Shown: in pieces, positions 43,986 to 52,414 of the stretch | Layout of the letters: each line of letters opens with the position of its first letter | Position numbering within the stretch: the stretch's first letter is position 1 | DNA from: Elusimicrobiales bacterium | Lineage (GTDB): Bacteria > Elusimicrobiota > Elusimicrobia > Elusimicrobiales > UBA9959 | Direction of reading: 5' to 3' | DNA: 64,000 nucleotides | Assembly (NCBI GenBank): GCA_028713125.1 | Contig: JAQTOU010000001.1 | Span: 204,273-268,272, forward strand | The notes under the pieces: model-generated | What the model was told of the DNA's origin: nothing | Seen by the model: only the letters and a program-made list of their open reading frames with translations | Databases searched by the model: none | Program-made: the position numbers and the translations under genes

Positions 43986-44450
43986 TCAGAACTTTGGACA
44001 GGGCGGGGCGCCGTTCAAAGCTGCGCAGCCGCCGACCGTATTGAAACTGTAGCCCCAGTTATCGTAAGGCCCGCCGGTGTCTACCCTGTCGACGCAGGCG
44101 GCGGCGCCGCCGCAGGAACCGCCGACGCTGAACTTATACGAAGCGTTAGTCCAATCCTGGGGGGCGACGTAATTGCATCGGACCAAATTGCAGGCGTTCC
44201 CGTCTCCGATATTGCAGCCGCCGGAATTACAGCTGGCCGTGATATCGCCGCTGAGGCTGTTATTCGGATTGTCGATCTTGAACATCCTGTAGGCCGAAGC
44301 CAGGAGCTGTCCTATCGCCAGGGCGTCGGTGGCCTTCGAACTTTCGATGGTCTTATAGTAATACGGCATACTCATCGAAGCGAGGATGCCCATGATAAGC
44401 ACCACCACCACCATCTCGATAAGCGTAAAGCCTCTTTTAATTCTTTTCAT
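43986..44450 (-). CDS. Type IV pilin / GspG-like major pilin
   Basis: The 154-aa protein starts MKRIKRGFTLIEMVVVVLIM, a textbook type IV prepilin N-terminus with cleavage at G-F and Glu5 of the mature chain. The mature domain begins with ESSKATDALAIGQLLASAYRMF and is followed by a Cys-rich region (six or more Cys). It is the first pilin gene after pilC (13-base gap). It is the most likely main fibre subunit. Confidence 0.88.
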   Translation of the reverse strand: MKRIKRGFTLIEMVVVVLIMGILASMSMPYYYKTIESSKATDALAIGQLLASAYRMFKIDNPNNSLSGDITASCNSGGCNIGDGNACNLVRCNYVAPQDWTNASYKFSVGGSCGGAAACVDRVDTGGPYDNWGYSFNTVGGCAALNGAPPCPKF

Positions 44451-44463
44451 TTTTTTCTCCCCC

Positions 44464-45687
44464 TCAGCCCGCGCCGATCTGCGACAGCTGGAAGATAGGC
44501 ATGAAGATGCTCATCACGATCACGCCCACCAGCCCGCCTACGCCGACGACCAGGATCGGGTCTATCATCGAAGAGAAGCGCCTGAGGAACTGGTCTATCT
44601 GCTCCTGGTAATATTTGGATAGCACGACGATGATGTCGGGCAGCTTGCCGGATTCCTCGCCCATCCACATCATTTCCGTGACCATCGGCGGGAAGATCCC
44701 GGTCTTCTTGAAGGACTCCGAGATCGAGCGGCCGCTGGCGATATCGTTCTTCGCCTTCCTCAGCGCGTTCTGGAAGATGAGGTTCTTCTTGAACGCGCCC
44801 TCGAGCACCGAGACGGCGTTCAGGATGCTGACGCCGGAACGGATCAGGGTGGCCATGGTCGTGAGCATGCGCTCGACCTGCATGGCCTTGATAAGCGTGC
44901 CGAAGAGCGGCATATTCATCTGGATATGGTTCCAGGTCAGCCGGCCCGGCGGGGTGGCGATATAGGCCCTGAAGGCGAAGAAACTGCCTATTATGCTCAC
45001 CAGGATCAGCACCAGGTACTTGCTCATTATAGCCGAGATGCCGACGATGGTCCGGGTAAGGATGGGCAGGGTGAGGTTGAAATCCTTGAAAATGTCGGCG
45101 AAGACCGGCACGATGTACATTACGAAGTAGATCAGCACGCCCATCGACATCGTCATCAGCACGGCCGGGTAGGAAACGGCGGTTATAATTTTGGACTTTA
45201 CGTTTTCCTGCGATTCGCTGTAGGCGGTGATCTGGCGCAGCACGGCCGGCAGCTGGCCGGAGACCTCGCCCGCCTGCACCAGCGAAACCCAGATCTCGTC
45301 GAAGACCTTGGGATGCTTCTCCAAAGCTTTATGGAAGGCGCCGCCGGCGGAGACTTCTTTGGTGATCGCGGAAAGCACCGCGCCGAGGTTCTTGTTCTCG
45401 GCGTGCTCGGAGAGCAGCGAAAGGGCGCGGACGAGCGGGATGCCGCCGCCGATAAGCGTGGCCATCTGCTCGCCGAAGAAGACCATCTCGCGGCCGGAGA
45501 CGCTGCCGCCGCTGAACTTCTTCAGGCTCATTATCCCCTTGGACTTGGTGTCCTCGGACTGGATGGATAGGATGAAGAGGCCCTTGGTCTGGAGCGACTG
45601 TACCGCGCCGTCTTCGTCGTCGGCGTCGAGGGCTCCGGTGGTTACCGTGCCCTGTGCGTCCTGAACCGTGTAAATGAATCGTCCCAT
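44464..45687 (-). CDS. pilC: Type IV pilus inner-membrane platform protein PilC/GspF
   Basis: The 407-aa protein has two tandem GspF domains, each with membrane segments: the first around FFGEQMATLIGGGIPLVRALSLL, the second around MLTTMATLIRSGVSILNAVSVLEGA. An N-terminal domain starts at FIYTVQDAQGTVTTG. The platform anchors PilB in the inner membrane. The length is typical. It lies between pilB and the pilins. Confidence 0.95.
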   Translation of the reverse strand: MGRFIYTVQDAQGTVTTGALDADDEDGAVQSLQTKGLFILSIQSEDTKSKGIMSLKKFSGGSVSGREMVFFGEQMATLIGGGIPLVRALSLLSEHAENKNLGAVLSAITKEVSAGGAFHKALEKHPKVFDEIWVSLVQAGEVSGQLPAVLRQITAYSESQENVKSKIITAVSYPAVLMTMSMGVLIYFVMYIVPVFADIFKDFNLTLPILTRTIVGISAIMSKYLVLILVSIIGSFFAFRAYIATPPGRLTWNHIQMNMPLFGTLIKAMQVERMLTTMATLIRSGVSILNAVSVLEGAFKKNLIFQNALRKAKNDIASGRSISESFKKTGIFPPMVTEMMWMGEESGKLPDIIVVLSKYYQEQIDQFLRRFSSMIDPILVVGVGGLVGVIVMSIFMPIFQLSQIGAG

Positions 45688-45804
45688 AGCTCCCTTCCGT
45701 GGATCAGATAAGCGCTCTATATATTATGCGTCGCGCTTCGCGAAAAAACAAGGCCTATTCCGGCGCCCCGCACAGGCGGCAGGAACTTTATCCGGGGCCC
45801 CAGG

Positions 45805-47559
45805 TCAGCGCTCTGAAACTGTGACCGACAGCATGTCTTCCACCGAGGTTATCCCGGCGAGCACCTTGCGCCAGCCGCTGGCGCGCAGGTTCCAGGCGCC
45901 GCCCTTGGCGGCCTCGAAAGCCAGCTTGTGCACGTCGGCGTCTTTATAGATTATCTGCTTCATCGCGTCGGTGTTGAAATAAACCTCGTAAATAGCTTTC
46001 CGGCCCTTGTAGCCCATGTTATTGCACTTCGGGCAGCCGACGGCCTTGTAGAAAGTCATCTTGGCCGGGTCCGGCGGAGGATTTATCATGCACTCGGCCA
46101 GGCACTGGTCGATCTCGCTCTGGGGCGGCTTGTAGGGAACCTTGCATAGCGGGCAGAGCTGCCGCACGAGGCGCTGGGCCGCCAGGAGCAGGAGGGTGCT
46201 GGCCAGCAGGTATTTCTCGATATTCATGTCCAGGAGGCGCGGGACGGCCTCGAGGGCGCTGTTGGTATGCAGCGTGGAAAGCACTAGGTGGCCGGTCATG
46301 GCGGCTTTCAGACAGGCCTCGGCGGTTTCGTTGTCGCGGACCTCGCCGACCAGGATGACGTCGGGGTCCTGCCGGAGGAAAGAGCGCAGGCCGGAGGCCA
46401 TGGTAAGGCCTATCGCGGGCTTCACCTGCACCTGGCTGATGCCCTCCATCTTGATTTCGACGGGATCCTCCAGCGTCATGATGTTCAGCTCGGGTGACTT
46501 GATCGTATTCAGCACGGCGTTGAGGGTTGTGGTCTTACCGGAACCGGTAGGACCGGTCAGGAAGATCAGGCCGTTGGGCGCGGAAGCCGCCTTAAGGAAG
46601 TCCTCCATCTGGCGCGGCTCGAAACCGATTATTTTGACGTTGAGCTCCACGGAACCCCTGTCCAGGATACGCATGACCAGCTTTTCGCCGAAGACCGTAG
46701 GGCAGATGCTTACGCGGATCTCGATGATGCGGTTCTGGTACTTGATGGAAAAGCTGCCGTCCTGCGGCAGGCGCCGCTCGGAGATGTCCAGCTTCGAAAG
46801 GATCTTCACGCGCGAGATCATCGCGTCCACCAGCTCCTTCGGGGGAGCGCTGCGCTCGTAAAGCACGCCGTCGATGCGCAGGCGCAGGGAGATCTTCTCG
46901 TCGAATTTCTCGAGGTGAATATCGCTGGTCCTCTCGGAGATCGCCTGCTTCATAATGGCGTTCACCAGCTTGATCGACTGGGCGCCCTTGGACTCGCCGA
47001 TGATGACCTTGTCCAGGTCCAGCTTCCCGTCTGGGGTTATGACGTCGGAGTCCGAGGTTTCGCCGCCCCCCCCGCCCTTCTCCATGGCCTTGTCCAGCAC
47101 CGTGTCGATCATGTTCGACTGGCCCTGGTAGAAAGCGTCTATAACTTTCAGGATCTGGGCCTTGGTGGAAATAAAAAGCTGTATCTCCATGCCGGAGACG
47201 AGCTTGATATTATCCAGCATCATTATATTGGTGGGATCGGTAAGGGCGATAGCCAGCGTGTTGTTCTCGATGAACAGCGGGATCACGGCGTTGTCGCGGG
47301 CGAACTTCTCGGGGATGTACCTTTCGAGCCCCTGGGTTTTCTCAGGGTTCAGGATCTGGTTCTCTTTGGATGCGTACGGGATGCCCAGCTGCTTGCCGAG
47401 GGCCTGGGCGACCTGCTCCTCGCTTACGTAATGCAGCTTCACCATGGCCTCGCCTATAAGGCAGCCCTGCTGCTGCTGGAACTTGAGGGCCTTGGCGAGC
47501 TTTTCTTCGTCGATCCACTTAGCCTGCAGCATTATTTCGCCGAGAAGTTTATGTGCCAT
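45805..47559 (-). CDS. pilB: Type IV pilus assembly ATPase PilB/GspE
   Basis: The 584-aa secretion ATPase has the N-terminal MshEN region (LGEIMLQAKWIDEEKLAKALKFQQ), Walker A GPTGSGKTTTLNAVLNTI, an Asp box, Walker B ILVGEVRDNETAE, a His box, and a tetra-Cys zinc site (CPLCK and CPKCN). It powers pilus extension. No PilT retraction ATPase is in the window. Gaps of 82 and 117 bases separate it from pilQ and pilC. Confidence 0.96.
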   Translation of the reverse strand: MAHKLLGEIMLQAKWIDEEKLAKALKFQQQQGCLIGEAMVKLHYVSEEQVAQALGKQLGIPYASKENQILNPEKTQGLERYIPEKFARDNAVIPLFIENNTLAIALTDPTNIMMLDNIKLVSGMEIQLFISTKAQILKVIDAFYQGQSNMIDTVLDKAMEKGGGGGETSDSDVITPDGKLDLDKVIIGESKGAQSIKLVNAIMKQAISERTSDIHLEKFDEKISLRLRIDGVLYERSAPPKELVDAMISRVKILSKLDISERRLPQDGSFSIKYQNRIIEIRVSICPTVFGEKLVMRILDRGSVELNVKIIGFEPRQMEDFLKAASAPNGLIFLTGPTGSGKTTTLNAVLNTIKSPELNIMTLEDPVEIKMEGISQVQVKPAIGLTMASGLRSFLRQDPDVILVGEVRDNETAEACLKAAMTGHLVLSTLHTNSALEAVPRLLDMNIEKYLLASTLLLLAAQRLVRQLCPLCKVPYKPPQSEIDQCLAECMINPPPDPAKMTFYKAVGCPKCNNMGYKGRKAIYEVYFNTDAMKQIIYKDADVHKLAFEAAKGGAWNLRASGWRKVLAGITSVEDMLSVTVSER

Positions 47560-47595
47560 AAGATATTGAAGAATCGAAAGTCTGGAATCAGGGAT

Positions 47596-47629
47596 CGGGA
47601 GTCAGCGTTCAGTTATCAGCCGACTCCCG
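47596..47629 (-). other. Stem-loop between pilQ and pilB
   Basis: A perfect 8-bp stem (CGGGAGTC at 47596-47603 with GACTCCCG at 47622-47629) with an 18-base loop lies in the 82-base gap between pilQ and pilB. No T-run follows in the direction of transcription. It may be a processing or attenuation site, or chance. Confidence 0.35.
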
Positions 47630-47641
47630 TCAGCAGCCGAA

Positions 47642-49378
47642 TTAGTCCACCAGTATCGTCGGCGTTATGAAGATCACCAGGTCGGTATTAGTGCGCCTGG
47701 AACTGACGCTGGTGAACAGCCAGCCGAGTATGGGAATATAGCCGAGCAGAGGGACCTTCTTTATGGTCTTCGCCTCGGTGGAGGCCAGCATGCCGCCGAT
47801 AACCACCGTCTGGCCGTTCTTGACGCGTACCATCGTCGAGGCGCCGCGGCTGACCGGGTCATAGACCGCCTGGCCCTGGACCGTGATAGCGGAAGCTATA
47901 GCGTCGGAGTAGGAGGGCTGCACTATCATGGTGATGAAGCCTTCCTTGTTCACCTGCGGGGTCACCTTGAGCACCAGGCCTATACGGCGGCGCTCGACGC
48001 CGGTCGAGGAGGAGCCGGAAGCTCCGCCCGCCGAGGAGACCGTGCTCTGCGTGCCCATCGCGGCGTCCTTCGAGATCGCTATCAGGGCGGTCTTGTTGTT
48101 CATGGCCACTATCTTGGGCTTGCCCAGGTAGCGCCCTTCGCCCTTCGAGATCAGGGCGCGGAAAATAGCCTGCAGCTGGGAGAGGCTGAAGACGCCGTAG
48201 TAAACGCCCTTCGAGCTCTGTTGGCCGGAGGAGAAGATGGGGTCGATGCTGCCGCCGCCGCCGCCGCTGCTGCTGCTCGCGGCCGCGCCGATGTCGGTGG
48301 TCTTCGGGAAGAATTTCTTCCACTCGTCGCCTGAGAAGAAGCCGGGGCGCAGGCCGTAGTCGGTCAGGCGGGCGGGGCCGGCGAAATAGGCCATCTCGCC
48401 GCGGGAGCCGCCCCACTCGATGCCCAGCTCGTTCATGCGGTCGGTGTTGATCTCTACTATCTGGGCCTCGATCAGTATCTGTGGGGCCTTTTTATCCAGC
48501 TCCGAGATGATCTGCTCCACCTGGGGGAAGACTTCGGGGACGTCGGTCACGATAAGAGTATTGGTACGGGGGTCGGTTTCCAGCTTGCCGTTCTTCTTCG
48601 AGAGCACGCTGCGCACGATATTTATGATGGAGATCGGGCTTTCTTTCTGCCCGCCGCCCTGCTGGCCGCCCTGCTGGCCGCCCTGCTGGCCGCCGCCGCC
48701 GCTGCCGCCGCCGCTGCTGCCGCCGCCGCTGCCGGCTGACACGTCCTGGGCGGTGATGGAAGCTATTTCCTCGCCGATGGACCCTATCGGGATGAGCGGA
48801 ATATAGTTCAGGGTGTAGATCTTGGTTATCAGGTTCGGCATGTCGGCCGAGCGCTTCTGGACCACGTAGGTGTTGCTTTTTCCTATGCGCTGGTAGGTGA
48901 GGCCTTTAACGCGCAGCAGCAGTTCCAGGGCTTCGCGCACCGTGGTCTTGCGCAGGAAGACGGTTATGGTCTTGGCCTCGAGGCCTTCCGTGATGATGAA
49001 GTTCACCTTCGACTGGGCGGAAACCACGTCCAGGAAAGTGGAGAGCGGGGCGCCCTTAAGCCGTATCGGGCCTATCCTCCGGTCGAGCGGGGAGACGGAC
49101 TCCGCGTCCTCGTACATCGGGGCGTCCTTCGGGGGCGTATTGGCGATCTGCACGGATTCGATCGGCGAGCCGGGGGTCTGCCCCTGCGGCATGGTGGAGG
49201 GAGGAGGCGAATCGGAGCCGCCGTCCAGTATCGGGCCTCCGTCTTCCCCCCCGGGGCCCTGCAGGTCCTGGGCGAAATCCTTCTCCCCGCCGGCGTCCTG
49301 GGCGAAAAGCCCGGCCACCGGGAAAAGCAGCTGTTCGAATGTCAGGGTGACCACAAGCAAAATTCTCAAGATCTTCAT
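47642..49378 (-). CDS. pilQ: Type IV pilus secretin PilQ/GspD
   Basis: The 578-aa protein has a signal peptide and an N0/STN domain (LSTFLDVVSAQSKVNFIITEGLEAKTITV). A secretin N1 domain follows, interrupted by a Gly/Gln/Ser low-complexity stretch around residues 220-260, and then the C-terminal secretin beta-barrel with VRVKNGQTVVIGGMLAS and VPLLGYIPILGWLF. It forms the outer-membrane pore for the pilus. TATAAT and GGACGGAGG boxes precede the ATG at 49378. The protein is shorter than PilQ with AMIN domains. Confidence 0.95.
   Translation of the reverse strand: MKILRILLVVTLTFEQLLFPVAGLFAQDAGGEKDFAQDLQGPGGEDGGPILDGGSDSPPPSTMPQGQTPGSPIESVQIANTPPKDAPMYEDAESVSPLDRRIGPIRLKGAPLSTFLDVVSAQSKVNFIITEGLEAKTITVFLRKTTVREALELLLRVKGLTYQRIGKSNTYVVQKRSADMPNLITKIYTLNYIPLIPIGSIGEEIASITAQDVSAGSGGGSSGGGSGGGGQQGGQQGGQQGGGQKESPISIINIVRSVLSKKNGKLETDPRTNTLIVTDVPEVFPQVEQIISELDKKAPQILIEAQIVEINTDRMNELGIEWGGSRGEMAYFAGPARLTDYGLRPGFFSGDEWKKFFPKTTDIGAAASSSSGGGGGSIDPIFSSGQQSSKGVYYGVFSLSQLQAIFRALISKGEGRYLGKPKIVAMNNKTALIAISKDAAMGTQSTVSSAGGASGSSSTGVERRRIGLVLKVTPQVNKEGFITMIVQPSYSDAIASAITVQGQAVYDPVSRGASTMVRVKNGQTVVIGGMLASTEAKTIKKVPLLGYIPILGWLFTSVSSRRTNTDLVIFITPTILVD
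48656..48691 (-). repeat. Three tandem 12-bp repeats in pilQ
   Basis: Three perfect copies of a 12-bp unit (GCCCTGCTGGCC on the plus strand) encode GQQG-type residues in the secretin's low-complexity loop. Copy number could vary by slippage without shifting the frame. Confidence 0.8.
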
Positions 49379-49443
49379 AACGCCTCCGTCCTTATACTAT
49401 TATATACTAATCCGCCCGAGTTAAACCGCCGCCGTGCGGGCGG

Positions 49444-50196
49444 CTATTTCAGCACTTTTTTAAATTTCTTGCCTTTGTATTCGGCGATGATATAGTCGGT
49501 GCCGATCTTAAGTATCTTCACGCCCCGAACGGTCTGCCCCACGGAATACATATCGCCGTTGATGATGGCGGCGCTGCCGACTATCCCCTGCAGGCTAATG
49601 CGTACTTCGGGCCCCGGGTCCCTCGGCTTGCGGGACTCCGCCTCCCGCCGCATCCGCTCCGCCTCCTCGCGCTGCTGCTGCTCTTCCTTGAGGCGGCGGT
49701 AATCGTCGGGGGTAAAAGTGGGGTCCCTGGTGCTTTGAGGGTTGAAATAGGAAGCCAGCTTCACGGCCGTCGAGACCGCCACGGCCTGCTGCGCCGAGGT
49801 GGAAACAGCCGGCGCCTGCGCCGGCTGGGCGGCCGCCGCGGGCGGGTTGGAAGAAGCTGAAGGGGGCTGGTCGTCCATCGGCCCGTCGAGCTCGGCCGCG
49901 GCCTGCGCCGCGGGGGCCGCTTTGGCCGGCGCCGGCTCCCCGGCGACGGGTTGGGCGGCGGGCTTGGGCGCTTCCGGCTTCGCTGCCTGCTGCGACGGCG
50001 CGGGCGTGTTCTGGCCCGCGGCCGCGGCCTGGCTGGTTTTTTCCGACGGGAAAACGCTCCCAGCCATGGGCTCGTGCGCCAGCTCGGCCTGGTTCTGCAG
50101 CTTGCTCTTGCTCAGCCAGTTGTAGAACAGGAAAGAGGGCACAGCGAGCACCGCGATGAGGAGCAGCCAGCCGAGGATGGAGGTAAAATTCTTCAT
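49444..50196 (-). CDS. pilP: Type IV pilus PilP-like protein
   Basis: The 250-aa protein has one N-terminal membrane helix (about residues 8-26), a long Ala/Pro/Gln-rich linker (residues 55-165), and a small C-terminal domain. That domain (VRISLQGIVGSAAIINGDMYSVGQTVRGVKILKIGTDYIIAEYKGK) matches the PilP/GspC HR fold. It connects the inner-membrane PilN-PilO complex to the secretin. Classical PilP is a lipoprotein; here a helix replaces it. It starts 1 base after pilO ends. Confidence 0.8.
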   Translation of the reverse strand: MKNFTSILGWLLLIAVLAVPSFLFYNWLSKSKLQNQAELAHEPMAGSVFPSEKTSQAAAAGQNTPAPSQQAAKPEAPKPAAQPVAGEPAPAKAAPAAQAAAELDGPMDDQPPSASSNPPAAAAQPAQAPAVSTSAQQAVAVSTAVKLASYFNPQSTRDPTFTPDDYRRLKEEQQQREEAERMRREAESRKPRDPGPEVRISLQGIVGSAAIINGDMYSVGQTVRGVKILKIGTDYIIAEYKGKKFKKVLK

Positions 50197-50197
50197 T

Positions 50198-50794
50198 TTA
50201 TTTAGCCCCCCCCAGGCGCGGGAATACGGTGGAAAGCGTAAAAGTAACCTTTATCGCGCCGCGGGTGTTCTCGTCGCGATGCAGGTTCATCTCGGTAACC
50301 CTGAGGAAAATAGGGGAATTTTCGATCTCGGCCAGCCATTTGCCGAAGAGGCCGTAATTCGTCGTGGCGCTGACCTCGCGGGAGACCAGTATATAATTGC
50401 CTACTTCGGTTTCCCGCTGCGCGCCGAGCGAATCCACGGACACCCCGGTATTCTTGGCCGAGGTGGTAATAAGGTAGTTGAGCCAGTCGTCCTTGTCCTT
50501 GAGGAGCGGCAGCCTGCGCTGGTAGCCGGCCATTTTAGTCTTGGCGTTCTCATAGTCGCCGGCGTACTGGGCCACCACCTTCATGTTCCGCTGCTCCGCG
50601 ATCGACCGCTTCAGCTTGGCGCCTGTGGGGCTGTAAACCAGGGCGTACAGGCAGAGCAGCGAGGGGAGCGCTATCATCAGCGGTTTCTTGAACGGCTCGA
50701 TGCCTTTCTCGCCATAGATGACGAGGATAGTGTCCGACATTTCCTTAAAGGCGGATTTTATCTTTTCAAGCAGGGCGGCTATCAGCGGTGGCAT
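50198..50794 (-). CDS. pilO: Type IV pilus PilO-like protein
   Basis: The 198-aa protein has one membrane helix near residues 38-55 (PLMIALPSLLCLYALVY), a coiled-coil stretch (KRSIAEQRNMKVVAQYAGDY), and a C-terminal ferredoxin-like region (YGLFGKWLAEIENSPIFLRVTEMNL) typical of PilO. It pairs with PilN in the inner membrane. It lies 3 bases from the PilM-PilN fusion gene and 1 base from pilP. Confidence 0.8.
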   Translation of the reverse strand: MPPLIAALLEKIKSAFKEMSDTILVIYGEKGIEPFKKPLMIALPSLLCLYALVYSPTGAKLKRSIAEQRNMKVVAQYAGDYENAKTKMAGYQRRLPLLKDKDDWLNYLITTSAKNTGVSVDSLGAQRETEVGNYILVSREVSATTNYGLFGKWLAEIENSPIFLRVTEMNLHRDENTRGAIKVTFTLSTVFPRLGGAK

Positions 50795-50797
50795 AGT

Positions 50798-52360
50798 TTA
50801 TTTCCTCTTGAACGTACAGATAATAGTGTAGCCGCTCGTCTTCTTCTTCGGGACGCCGACTTCCCCAAGTACGGAAGCCTGGCCGCCTTCCTCGGTGGTA
50901 TTGCCGATGCTGCCGAAGGGCGGAGAGAAAGTCTTGAATTCCGGGGCCGCCTTGAGCGATTTCGTAAAGCCGTCCACGAGAAGCAGCTTCCGCTCGCCCC
51001 GCAGGTAAGTTTCCCCGAGGAGCCGCATTTCTTTCGCCCCGCTCTGCACTTCGGAGAGGGCGAAAGGGTTGGAATAGGTCACGTTGGTCAGCCAGAGGTC
51101 GGGCGAGATACGGTCCGCTATGGCCGCCAGCTTCGGGGCGATAGGGTCGACGTCGCTTACCAGCCCGTTCAGTATCTGGGAGTTGGTCTGCAGGACCGCG
51201 ATCTTTTTCTGTATGCTCTCAGCGTCCATGCCGTCCAGCTCGGGCACGTTGATGCCCTTGGCCCTGAGCGAGGAGATCTCGGAGCCGAGCATCAGGACGC
51301 GCGACTGCGCTATGAGGGAGAAGAACAGCATCAGCCCGCCGAGGACGAAAGTTATGAGCCAGACGTAATTCTGGACCTGCTTTTCCAGCACCGCGGCCGT
51401 GCTTATCCCGGAGATGTCCAGGGTGACCGGACAGTTGGCGCGCCCCCGCAGGGCGGCCGCGGTAGCGAAAAGCGCGGCGGCGTCATTATTCTTCAGCCCG
51501 GAAGCGCCGGCGCTGTCCCAGACCTGGACGGGTATCGGCGCGGCTTCCTTCTCGGCCAGGGGCTGCCAGATATCGGTCCCGTCGCCGCTGATGGCGATGG
51601 CCTTGTACTCCTTGCCCCCGACGTAGCGGTCCACGAACTGCATTGCGCCCTTGACGTCGAGGCGTTTGCGCTCGCTCATCGTCCCGCCGGAGTCGCTTTC
51701 CGTCTCGCGGTAAAGGACCGGGTAGCCGCCGTGCGAGAAAAGCATGTAGGTGGAATTATCGCTGAAATGGATATAGCCCTTGGAGTCGTGCTCCTTGACG
51801 TCCAGGAAGCCGAAAAGCCGTTCCATGGAGACGGGCGTTATTTCTATGGCCGCCAGGGTAAGGCCGCATTCTTTAAGGGTCTCCGTGATAAATTCAACGC
51901 TCTTTCGCTGCGTCAGGCCGAACAGCACGCCGAGCTTCTTCCCCCCCTCGGCCGGCACGGGGTTGAAGTCGTAGACCACCTCTTCGAAAGAGACAGGGAT
52001 GTATTTCTTGGACTCAAGCGGTATCGACTTGTTCCAGAACCTGCGGTCTATGGCCGGCATCACGAAATAGCGCAGGATGGCGAACTGCGGGGAAAGAGTT
52101 ATAACTACGGAAGTGGTATCCCAGCTCACTTTCTTCACGGCCTGCTTGAAAGAGGATATCCAGGGGGCCTTCTCGCTGAAGAAATCGTGGTTGAGGGAAA
52201 GAGGGCGCATCATGCCCTCCTTCACCGGGAAATCGGTGGGGAATTTGATCAGGTGCTCGGGCTCCGGCTTGGAATCCTTGCCTATCCTGACCTGGGAGAA
52301 GCATATCTCCTTCGGGGAGATATAGATGCCCAGGTGCTTGTTTCCCTCTGTTTTAGCCAT
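50798..52360 (-). CDS. PilM-PilN fusion protein (type IV pilus)
   Basis: The 520-aa product joins two normally separate pilus proteins. Residues 8-310 have the PilM actin-like pattern (KHLGIYISPKEICFSQVRIG start, AIEITPVSMERLFGFL, AIAISGDG late). Residues 332-351 form a membrane helix. The rest, with a coiled coil and the LAAIADRISPDLWLTNVTYS segment, matches PilN. In standard systems PilM binds the PilN cytoplasmic N-terminus, so a fusion would fix that contact 1:1. It heads the pilus genes and an AT-rich region lies upstream. Confidence 0.82.
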   Translation of the reverse strand: MAKTEGNKHLGIYISPKEICFSQVRIGKDSKPEPEHLIKFPTDFPVKEGMMRPLSLNHDFFSEKAPWISSFKQAVKKVSWDTTSVVITLSPQFAILRYFVMPAIDRRFWNKSIPLESKKYIPVSFEEVVYDFNPVPAEGGKKLGVLFGLTQRKSVEFITETLKECGLTLAAIEITPVSMERLFGFLDVKEHDSKGYIHFSDNSTYMLFSHGGYPVLYRETESDSGGTMSERKRLDVKGAMQFVDRYVGGKEYKAIAISGDGTDIWQPLAEKEAAPIPVQVWDSAGASGLKNNDAAALFATAAALRGRANCPVTLDISGISTAAVLEKQVQNYVWLITFVLGGLMLFFSLIAQSRVLMLGSEISSLRAKGINVPELDGMDAESIQKKIAVLQTNSQILNGLVSDVDPIAPKLAAIADRISPDLWLTNVTYSNPFALSEVQSGAKEMRLLGETYLRGERKLLLVDGFTKSLKAAPEFKTFSPPFGSIGNTTEEGGQASVLGEVGVPKKKTSGYTIICTFKRK

Positions 52361-52414
52361 AACTTTATAATCTTATTATATTTATAATTATCTTGCCAGC
52401 CCCGGCCGGGCCCG

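Noticed and set aside
50156-52387. 743-aa open frame opposite the pilM-pilN and pilO genes
   Set aside because: Antisense shadow; no signal peptide, domain or ribosome binding site.
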